Shown here in pieces: positions 55,454-62,726 of a stretch of DNA of 64,000 nt (its first letter is position 1; every line of letters begins with the position of its first letter). This stretch comes from Sulfuritalea sp. (lineage in GTDB: Bacteria; Pseudomonadota; Gammaproteobacteria; Burkholderiales; Rhodocyclaceae): positions 62,001-126,000 of the forward strand of contig JAMPYF010000003.1 in NCBI GenBank assembly GCA_023700805.1. Reading direction: 5' to 3'. Made by a program: the position numbers and the translations under genes. The notes under the pieces were generated by a model that had not been told where the DNA came from, made no database searches, and saw only the letters and a list, made by a program, of their open reading frames with translations.

Positions 55454-56692
55454 ATGAACACTATTGAATCCTGCCGCCGATGCTTGTACACAACCGCCCA
55501 TCCTCTCGGACTCACGCTGGATGAGGAGGGTATCTGTTCCGGTTGCAGAATTCATGAGGAGAAGGATTGCCTGGACTGGCAATACCGCTGGAACCAGCTC
55601 GAAAAATTCGTGCAGCCGTACCGCAGCCTCGACGGAAGCAACTACGACTGCATTGTGCCGGTAAGTGGCGCCAACGACTCCCATTACATCGTTCACCTAG
55701 TCAAGAATCGGCTCAAGCTCAACCCACTGCTTGTAACCTACAACAAGTACTTCAATACGCCCCTGGGCATTCGCAACCTGGCCAATCTGCGCATCAAGTT
55801 CAACTGCGACATCCTCATCCAGAACGTTAATCCCGTTTCGGTCAAGAAAATCACGCGTGCCACGCTCAGAAAATTCGGCAGCATGTATTGGCACTGCCTG
55901 GCGGGGCAAACCGTTTTCCCGGTGCAAACAGCCGTTCGCTACGGCGTCCCGCTGATCATCTGGGGTGCTCATCAGGGGCTAGAACAGGTGGGCATGTTTT
56001 CCCACGAACATGAAGTCCAGATGACCCGCAGGTATCGGAAGGACCATGACCTGATGGGCTGCGAAGCCGACGATCTCCTATCCATTTTCGATACGCTGAC
56101 CGAAGAGGATATTTGGCAGTACCGGTACCCTGACGATGCCGACCTGAACAAGACCGGTGTCGTTGGACTCTATCTGGGCAACTATGTCCGCTGGGATCCG
56201 AAAGCACAACACGAGCAGATGATCCACGACTATGGCTATCGATCGGCGCGCTTCGGTCGAACCTTCGACAGCTACGATTTCGTCGACTGCTACAACTACA
56301 TGGGCTTGCATGACCTGATAAAGCTGTACAAGCACGGTTACTCGAAGGTGACCGATCATGCGTGCCGCGAGATCAGGCACGGCCGCCTCACGCGAAAGCA
56401 AGCGCTGGCGCAGGTTCGGCAGCACGAGCAGGCGCCGTTGCGTTACCTCGACCTCTTTTGCAAATGGCTGGGGGTCACCCCCCGGGGACTTCAGTTCATG
56501 CTCGACCAGCACAGGAATCCGCGCTATTGGACCGAAACGACACCAGGAAGCTGGACGTTTCACGGTTGGAGTCATGGCGAACAAGAACATGCGGCGTTGC
56601 CGAAGGAAACAGATATTGATTTTGCTGCGACGGATTCCCTCGAATGTAGCCAGGATCAAGCTTACGTTGTTATCGGAAAGGGATTTCCGTGA
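55454..56692 (+). CDS. Second N-acetyl sugar amidotransferase paralogue with altered PP-loop
   Basis: The 412-aa protein has the same layout as the 52.9-kb amidotransferase. Cys pairs (SCRRCLYTTAHP ... GICSGCRIHEEKDCLDW), LIIWGAHQGLEQVGMF and GYSKVTDHACREIRHGRLTRKQAL are all present. The PP-loop reads VPVSGANDSHY, with Asn replacing the Lys of SGGKDS, which could change nucleotide use. It lies directly after hisF, so one HisH-HisF pair may feed two amidotransferases. I chose the ATG at 55454. Base composition is slightly lower in GC than the upstream genes. Confidence 0.85.
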   Translation: MNTIESCRRCLYTTAHPLGLTLDEEGICSGCRIHEEKDCLDWQYRWNQLEKFVQPYRSLDGSNYDCIVPVSGANDSHYIVHLVKNRLKLNPLLVTYNKYFNTPLGIRNLANLRIKFNCDILIQNVNPVSVKKITRATLRKFGSMYWHCLAGQTVFPVQTAVRYGVPLIIWGAHQGLEQVGMFSHEHEVQMTRRYRKDHDLMGCEADDLLSIFDTLTEEDIWQYRYPDDADLNKTGVVGLYLGNYVRWDPKAQHEQMIHDYGYRSARFGRTFDSYDFVDCYNYMGLHDLIKLYKHGYSKVTDHACREIRHGRLTRKQALAQVRQHEQAPLRYLDLFCKWLGVTPRGLQFMLDQHRNPRYWTETTPGSWTFHGWSHGEQEHAALPKETDIDFAATDSLECSQDQAYVVIGKGFP

Positions 56693-56756
56693 ACAATAGT
56701 GCCGCGTATTCAGTTGGGGAAACACCCTGCTCCTGCCACTACTGTCAGCCTGATCT

Positions 56757-58604
56757 GTGACAGCTTTGCCCCAATCTACCTCCGGCGGCGAACTCGTTGC
56801 CCTGACGCGATCTGCGTTCCGTCTGCTGGACCGGCGCGAACGGCGCCAGGTCGTGCTGCTCGTCTCGGGGCTGGCCTTTACCGGCCTGATCGACGCATTG
56901 GCCCTGGCCTCGGTCATGCCGGTAATCACGGTCATTGTCGAACCGAATCTGGTAGAGCGCTACGAGCTCCTGAATTGGCTGCGCAACTTCCTGCCGGGCC
57001 TGACCACCGGCCAGTTCGTCATCGGCGCAGCCGCAACCGCGGCTTTTCTCCTGACCCTGTCCACCGGCCTCAGCCTCGCAATGTTGTGGGCCAACAACCG
57101 GTTCGGTGCGGCCATTCAGACGCGCCTCGCGCACGACATCATGCTGTCCGCCATGCGTGCTCCCTACGTCTGGTACCTGACGCAAAACAGTGCTGCATTG
57201 GTGCGCTTCTTCCACAGCGACATCACTCGTTGGGGCCGTGACTTCGTCCAGCGTCTCATCACCATGGCCCAGCATCTGGTCAGCATGGTCGTGCCTCTGG
57301 CACTGGTGCTGGTCGTGGCTCCGGGCGCCGGCCTCCTCAGCCTGGTGATAGTTGCAGCCGTCGGCTTCATGCTGACACGCCTGGTCCAGCCACGTATCAG
57401 AGGCGCTTCCAGCGCGTCCAAACAGGCCACCGACCGTCTCGTCGTGGTGGCCAACAACGCATTGGCGGGAGTCAAGGACATCAAGCTGGCATGCCAGGAG
57501 GAGCAATTCGCACACGAGTTCAGCAATGCCTTCCGCTACGCCAGCCGGGCTTCGGCGTCACTCGGTACCTGGCAGGTCATCCCCGGCTCGATGCTGATGC
57601 TGCTCGGGCAACTTGCCCTGCTCGCGCTGGGCGCCGCACTGTGGGCGCGCGGCCTCTCCCACGGCGCGATTGCAGGCCAGATGGCGCTGATCGTGCTGGT
57701 CACATCCCGTGTGGTGCCCGCGGCCAACCGTTTCTTCGGCCTGTTTTCGAGCATGTGGAACATGCTGCCATGGGTGGATGAGGTCATCCGCATGGAACGC
57801 GAACTCGGCAACCTCAATGCGCAAGCCCAGCCGCCGGATGCGCCTGCCGCCCCTCAAGGCTGGGAGGCTCTCGTCCTGGACGAGGTGGCCTTTACCTACC
57901 CGGGCAAGGAACAAGCTGCGGTGAGCGGGATCTCGCTCGAGATCCGGCGCGGGCGGTCCTATGGCTTCGTCGGAATGTCCGGGGCCGGAAAAAGCACCCT
58001 GGTGGATATGATCATCGGCCTGTACAGGGCTTCCAGCGGGGATATCAGGCTCGACGGCACGAGCCTGTACGGTCTCGACATGAAGACCTGGCAAGACCAG
58101 ATTGGCTATGTCCCTCAGTTTCCCTATATCGCCGACGACACGCTGAAGGCCAATGTTGCGCTCGGGATCCCACGCAAGAAGATCGATGAAGCAAGGGTGC
58201 GCCAGTGCCTTGAACTGGCCAACCTAGCCGAATTTGTCGATACCCTGCCGCAGGGCATGAATACGCCGGTTGGCGACCGCGGAATTCGCATGTCCGGCGG
58301 GCAGCGCCAGCGCCTGGCGATCGCCCGCGCCTTCCACCAGAATCCTCAACTCCTGGTGCTGGACGAGGCAACCAGCAGTCTTGACACGGTATCCGAGAAA
58401 GAGGTCCAGCAAGCGGTGGCACATCTGCACGGCAAGGTCACCATGCTCATCATCGCCCACCGCCTGGCCACCGTGCTCGAGTGCGACGAGATTGCCTACA
58501 TCGATGCGGGTCGCCTGGTAGCACGTGGTACGTTTGAAGAACTGCTGGCGACCTCTCCCGGCTTTCGGGAACTGGCCGCCCAACTAGGGCGGGACCCTCA
58601 CTAA
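56757..58604 (+). CDS. PglK-like ABC exporter/flippase
   Basis: The 615-aa half-transporter has six N-terminal transmembrane helices (about residues 30-330). Its nucleotide-binding domain has Walker [12 protein letters not shown], signature RMSGGQRQRLAIA, Walker B LLVLDEATSSLD and the H-loop IIAHRLATV. It resembles PglK/MsbA-type transporters that flip lipid-linked oligosaccharides across the inner membrane. In this locus it would translocate the finished glycan or repeat unit. It uses a GTG start at 56757. Confidence 0.9.
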   Translation: MTALPQSTSGGELVALTRSAFRLLDRRERRQVVLLVSGLAFTGLIDALALASVMPVITVIVEPNLVERYELLNWLRNFLPGLTTGQFVIGAAATAAFLLTLSTGLSLAMLWANNRFGAAIQTRLAHDIMLSAMRAPYVWYLTQNSAALVRFFHSDITRWGRDFVQRLITMAQHLVSMVVPLALVLVVAPGAGLLSLVIVAAVGFMLTRLVQPRIRGASSASKQATDRLVVVANNALAGVKDIKLACQEEQFAHEFSNAFRYASRASASLGTWQVIPGSMLMLLGQLALLALGAALWARGLSHGAIAGQMALIVLVTSRVVPAANRFFGLFSSMWNMLPWVDEVIRMERELGNLNAQAQPPDAPAAPQGWEALVLDEVAFTYPGKEQAAVSGISLEIRRGRSYGFVGMSGAGKSTLVDMIIGLYRASSGDIRLDGTSLYGLDMKTWQDQIGYVPQFPYIADDTLKANVALGIPRKKIDEARVRQCLELANLAEFVDTLPQGMNTPVGDRGIRMSGGQRQRLAIARAFHQNPQLLVLDEATSSLDTVSEKEVQQAVAHLHGKVTMLIIAHRLATVLECDEIAYIDAGRLVARGTFEELLATSPGFRELAAQLGRDPH

Positions 58605-58617
58605 GAGCGAACCCAAG

Positions 58618-59643
58618 ATGTCATTCCGTCGACAATTTTCAATCGGCAACAAGCTCATCGGCTACGATGCGCCTGTGTACGTCATCGCCGAAGCCGGCGT
58701 GGCACATTTCGGCGATCCCGGCAAGGCGCTGGCCTTGGTCGACCTGGCCGCAGAAGGTGGAGCGGATGCATTCAAGACCCAGGCTTTCACCACGAACTCA
58801 CTGATCTCGGCGCGCCTGCCGGAGTGGCGCGACCGGCTGCGGCCGAAGGAAGTCGGCTTCGATTTTATTGCAGGAATGAAGCAACGCTGCGACCAGCGTG
58901 GCATCACCTTCCTGTGCACGGCCCACGATCCATCCGTGCTGCCGTGGCTCGATAAACTGGAGGTTCCCGCCTACAAGATCGGATCCGGAGAACGCGGCAA
59001 TACGCCTTTCCTGCAAGAACTCGCCCGGCGCGGCAAGCCAATGATCCTGTCGACCGGCATGTATGAAGAACGCCACCTGGCCGAAGCGCTCGATGCGATC
59101 GCCGGCGAAGGACTTGAGGAGCTGGCGCTCCTGCACTGCGTGACCAGTTACCCGACACCGCTCGAGCAGGTGAACCTGCGCGCCATGGACCGCTTGCGCG
59201 AGTTGTTCGCGGGTCCGGTCGGTTATTCGGACCACACGCAAGGGCATCAGGTTGTTCTTGCCGCAGTGGCGCGTGGCGCCTCCATTGTCGAGAAGCACAT
59301 TACGCTCGATTTCAACGTGCCCAACGCCCAGGACTGGAAAGTATCCTGTGGTCCCGATGACTTCGCTGCGTTCGTGCGCGAGATTCGTGAAGTGGAAGCG
59401 GCCCTCGGCCGCCCAGTGAAGGAAGTCCAACCCTGCGAACAGGCGGCCCTCGACTGGGCGTTGAAGAGCCTGGTCGCGGCACGCGACCTGCCGGCCGGCA
59501 CGCTCCTCGAGCCCGAGCATCTGCTGTCCAAAAGGCCCGGCGACGGCCTGCCACCGAGCAGGCAGGCCGAGTTCCTAGGCAAACGCCTGGCGCGGACGAT
59601 CACCAAGGACGCGGCGCTGCACCTCGAGGATATGGAGCCATGA
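58618..59643 (+). CDS. Second NeuB-family nonulosonic acid synthase
   Basis: The 341-aa synthase has YVIAEAGVAHFGDPGKALALVD (in parts), DAFKTQAFTT, KIGSGERGNTPFL, VGYSDHTQGHQV and IVEKHITLDFNVPNAQDWKVS. A C-terminal SAF domain follows (SLVAARDLPAGTLLEPEHLL). The metal-site motif is AHFG rather than NHNG, which sets it apart from ordinary sialate synthases. With neuC and neuA homologues behind it, it should make a sialate or legionaminate-type acid. It overlaps neuC by four bases. Confidence 0.88.
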   Translation: MSFRRQFSIGNKLIGYDAPVYVIAEAGVAHFGDPGKALALVDLAAEGGADAFKTQAFTTNSLISARLPEWRDRLRPKEVGFDFIAGMKQRCDQRGITFLCTAHDPSVLPWLDKLEVPAYKIGSGERGNTPFLQELARRGKPMILSTGMYEERHLAEALDAIAGEGLEELALLHCVTSYPTPLEQVNLRAMDRLRELFAGPVGYSDHTQGHQVVLAAVARGASIVEKHITLDFNVPNAQDWKVSCGPDDFAAFVREIREVEAALGRPVKEVQPCEQAALDWALKSLVAARDLPAGTLLEPEHLLSKRPGDGLPPSRQAEFLGKRLARTITKDAALHLEDMEP

Positions 59644-60788
59644 ACAGACGCCATATCGCGGTGCTTACCGGAAAACGTGGCGGCTACGGGGCCATGAAGC
59701 CCATGCTGCGGGCAATCGACACCGACCCGCTGCTTCGGCTGTCTTTGATAGTCACCGACCAGCATGTCAATCCGCGCTTTGGTGCCACCGCAACGGAGAT
59801 CGCACGCGACTTCAGGATCGCTGCCGCAGTCGACATGGAGCAGGCAGACGGTAGCCCAGTGGCCAGGGCCCGGGCGCTCGGGCTATGTCTCAACCGTATG
59901 CCCGATGTGCTGAACGAGTTGCGGCCGGATATCCTGGTTCTCTATGGCGACCGCGGCGAAGTGCTCGCCACGGCAATCGCGGCGATCCATCTCGGCATCC
60001 CGATCGCCCATCTCCAGGGCGGCGACCTGTCAGGAAACGTCGACGAACTGATGCGCCATGCGATGACCAAGCTTTCGCATCTCCATTTTCCGTCGACAGC
60101 GGAGAGCGCAGAGCGCATTCGGCGCATGGGCGAGGAAGAGTGGCGCATCCATATTGCCGGCGACAATCATGCCGACCCCATTGTTGCCGGCGACTACAGC
60201 GACGAACGGACGGTCCGACAGAGATACGGCATAGCGGAGGGAGAAAAGCCCATCGTCGTCCTGCAGCACCCGGAAACCACGCGCCGCCGGGACCACTATG
60301 CCGACATGCGGGCGATCCTCGAAGCTGTGCTCGAGCGCGGCCGCCGGACGATCGTCGTCTACCCCTGTTCTGACCAGGGCTACGACGAGATCGTGCGCGC
60401 CATCAGGGAGATCGAGTCGCGTCCCGGCGTCTCCGTCCATCAGAACATCGACGCTCCCGACTTCTGGGGCCTCCTGGCCATTGCGGGGGCAATGGTCGGC
60501 AATTCTTCCGCTGGCCTGATCGAAACCCCCTATTTCAGGCTTCCGGCAATCAACGTCGGCCAACGTCAGCTTGGTCGCTCGCACGCCGAGAACCTGATTC
60601 ACTGCGATGCCGATAGTCGCAGTGTCGCAAGCGCGCTGGCCGAGGCCATGGAGGACCCGGGCTTCAGGGAGCGCGTAGCGAATTGCAGCCGACCGTTCGG
60701 CGACGGACTTGCATGGCAACGCGTGGTTGAGGTGTTGCGGACTGTCACCCTCGGCGCCGATTTGCTCAACAAGCGCATGACGTACTGA
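59640..60788 (+). CDS. NeuC/LegG-like UDP-N-acetylglucosamine 2-epimerase (hydrolysing)
   Basis: The 382-aa GT-B-fold enzyme releases UDP and epimerises C2 to give ManNAc or 2,4-diacetamido-mannose. Motifs include IAVLTGKRGGYGAMKPML, LYGDRGEVLATAIAA, AHLQGGDLSGNVDELMRHAMTKL (in parts) and GNSSAGLIETPYFRLPAINVG. NeuC (sialic acid) and LegG (legionaminic acid) are hard to separate by eye. No legB/legC pair is in this half of the locus, so NeuC activity on UDP-GlcNAc is equally possible. Confidence 0.88.
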   Translation: MNRRHIAVLTGKRGGYGAMKPMLRAIDTDPLLRLSLIVTDQHVNPRFGATATEIARDFRIAAAVDMEQADGSPVARARALGLCLNRMPDVLNELRPDILVLYGDRGEVLATAIAAIHLGIPIAHLQGGDLSGNVDELMRHAMTKLSHLHFPSTAESAERIRRMGEEEWRIHIAGDNHADPIVAGDYSDERTVRQRYGIAEGEKPIVVLQHPETTRRRDHYADMRAILEAVLERGRRTIVVYPCSDQGYDEIVRAIREIESRPGVSVHQNIDAPDFWGLLAIAGAMVGNSSAGLIETPYFRLPAINVGQRQLGRSHAENLIHCDADSRSVASALAEAMEDPGFRERVANCSRPFGDGLAWQRVVEVLRTVTLGADLLNKRMTY

Positions 60789-60789
60789 C

Positions 60790-61482
60790 ATGACGACGCT
60801 CGCGCTGATCCCCGCTCGCGGCGGATCCAAGGGAGTAGCACGCAAGAACCTGCGACTGGTCGGCGGGCGCTCTCTATTGGCCCGGGCCATCGATGCGGCG
60901 CGCGGGTCGCGAATGGTCGACCACGTCGTCGTATCGACCGATGACGAAGAGATCGCGACAGAGGCCCGGCGTTGTGGTGCTGAGGTGCCATTCATGCGGC
61001 CGGCGGAACTGGCGAACGACCATTCGGCCATTGAGCCGGCTATTGCACACGCAATCGACAATTTCGAACGCACCGTCCGGCTTGTAGTGCAGACCCTGGT
61101 GCTGATAGAGCCTACCTCGCCTTTTCGCAATGCCGGTCATGTTAGAGCAGCGCTGGAGCGATTTCAGGCGGGGGGTTGCCGCTCAGTGATATCCGTGTGC
61201 CCGCTGGAACGAAAACCCGAGAATATATTTGCCAAATCCGATGGCATCTTGGAGCGCTACATCCGTGATGCAGTTCCTTATATCCGGCGTCAGGATATGG
61301 GCCACCTTTGCCGCCTGAATAGTGCGGTCTATGTGCTTGGTCGCGATACGTTCAAGGAAACCGGCAGACTCGTCGTGGAACCCGTTGGATTCGTCGAAAT
61401 GACCGGCATGGAGTCGATCAATATCGACGAAGAACTCGACTTAGTCGTTGCCGAGGTGGTGGCGAATCGTTTCCGCCTCTAA
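60790..61482 (+). CDS. NeuA/LegF-like CMP-nonulosonate cytidylyltransferase
   Basis: The 230-aa cytidylyltransferase has LIPARGGSKGVARKNLRLVGG, VVSTDDEEIATEARRCGAEV, FMRPAELANDHSAIEP and IEPTSPFRNAGHVRAAL. It activates the product of the second synthase with CMP. It shares several blocks with the upstream PseF but differs in the C-terminal substrate region (YVLGRDTFKETG versus YWGRPGAW). It follows neuC by one base. Confidence 0.9.
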   Translation: MTTLALIPARGGSKGVARKNLRLVGGRSLLARAIDAARGSRMVDHVVVSTDDEEIATEARRCGAEVPFMRPAELANDHSAIEPAIAHAIDNFERTVRLVVQTLVLIEPTSPFRNAGHVRAALERFQAGGCRSVISVCPLERKPENIFAKSDGILERYIRDAVPYIRRQDMGHLCRLNSAVYVLGRDTFKETGRLVVEPVGFVEMTGMESINIDEELDLVVAEVVANRFRL

Positions 61483-61528
61483 CCAGGGTAAAATTCCCCG
61501 CTTTGCATCGACTTGATGGGGACATTGC

Positions 61529-62686
61529 ATGCGTATTCTGATTCTCGGCGGTGACGGTTACTTGGGCTGGCCCACCGCAATGCATTTCTCGGCACGCGGC
61601 GACGAAGTCGTGGTTGTCGATAACTTTGCCAAGCGCCGCTGGGAACTCGAAGAGGGCATCGAGCCCCTCTTGCCCGTCCCGACGCTGCACGCCCGTGTCA
61701 AGCGCTGGAAGGAGGTTTCCGGACGCGACATCCAGCTTAAGGTCGGCGATCTGACCAACCACCGCTTCGTGTACACGCTGTTCGAGGCTTTCAAGCCGGA
61801 AGCCATCGTCCATTACGGCGAGCAGCCGTCGGCCCCCTACTCGATGCAAAGCCGCGAAACCGCAGTCTATACGCAGACCAACAATATCGTCGGCAACCTC
61901 AACGTGCTGTTCGCCATGCGCCACGCCTGCCCTGATGCACACCTGGTCAAGCTCGGCACCATGGGGGAATATGGTACACCCAACATCGATATCGAGGAAG
62001 GCTGGCTCACGCTCAACCACAACGGCCGCAGCGACACGGTGCTCTACCCGAAGAAGCCCGGCAGCTTCTATCACTTGTCGAAGGTGCACGACAGCCACAA
62101 TATCGAATTCGCCTGCCGCGTCTGGGGCATCCGCTCGACCGATCTCAACCAGGGCGTGGTGTATGGCATAGAAACGGACCAGACCACGCTGCACGCCGAT
62201 CTGCGCACCTCGTTTCATTACGATGACGTGTTCGGCACCGTGCTGAACCGCTTCCTGGTGCAGGCAGCTGTCGGCTCGCCCCTCACCGTGTATGGCAAGG
62301 GTGGACAGACCCGCGGTTTCCTCAACATCCGCGACACTATCCAGTGCGTCAACCTTGCCGTAGATAGTCCGGCGGACAGTGGGCAGTTTCGCGTGTTCAA
62401 TCAATTCACTGAGCAGTTCTCGGTCAACGATCTCGCCCGAAAGGTTGCCGAGACAGGCAAGCGGGCCGGCGTCTCGGTCCGGATCGATCATCTGGAAAAC
62501 CCGCGCGTCGAACTGGAGGACCACTACTACAACGCCAAGCACTCGAAACTGGTCGATCTCGGCCTCAAGCCGACGCTGCTCACCGATCAAGCGCTCGATG
62601 CAATGTTCGCCACGGTGCGCACCAATTGCGGACATGTCGAGCAAGAAGCATTCAATCCGAGAGTGAAGTGGCAAAAAAGTAGTTGA
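61529..62686 (+). CDS. sqdB: UDP-sulfoquinovose synthase (SQD1/SqdB)
   Basis: This enzyme makes UDP-sulfoquinovose from UDP-glucose and sulfite. The 385-aa extended-SDR protein is very close to plant SQD1. Shared blocks are GGDGYLGWPTA, EQPSAPYSM, LVKLGTMGEYGTPNIDIEEG, SFYHLSKVHDSHNIEF, TDLNQGVVYG, GKGGQTRGFLNIRDT and RVFNQFTEQFSVN. Thr144, Tyr181 and Lys185 correspond to the SQD1 catalytic Thr145/Tyr182/Lys186. No sulfolipid transferase gene is in the window, so a glycan use is plausible. GGGGAC lies before the ATG. Confidence 0.93.
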   Translation: MRILILGGDGYLGWPTAMHFSARGDEVVVVDNFAKRRWELEEGIEPLLPVPTLHARVKRWKEVSGRDIQLKVGDLTNHRFVYTLFEAFKPEAIVHYGEQPSAPYSMQSRETAVYTQTNNIVGNLNVLFAMRHACPDAHLVKLGTMGEYGTPNIDIEEGWLTLNHNGRSDTVLYPKKPGSFYHLSKVHDSHNIEFACRVWGIRSTDLNQGVVYGIETDQTTLHADLRTSFHYDDVFGTVLNRFLVQAAVGSPLTVYGKGGQTRGFLNIRDTIQCVNLAVDSPADSGQFRVFNQFTEQFSVNDLARKVAETGKRAGVSVRIDHLENPRVELEDHYYNAKHSKLVDLGLKPTLLTDQALDAMFATVRTNCGHVEQEAFNPRVKWQKSS

Positions 62687-62726
62687 GCGAGCGGAATTTG
62701 TGTCTGACAAGCACGTCAAGGCTGGC

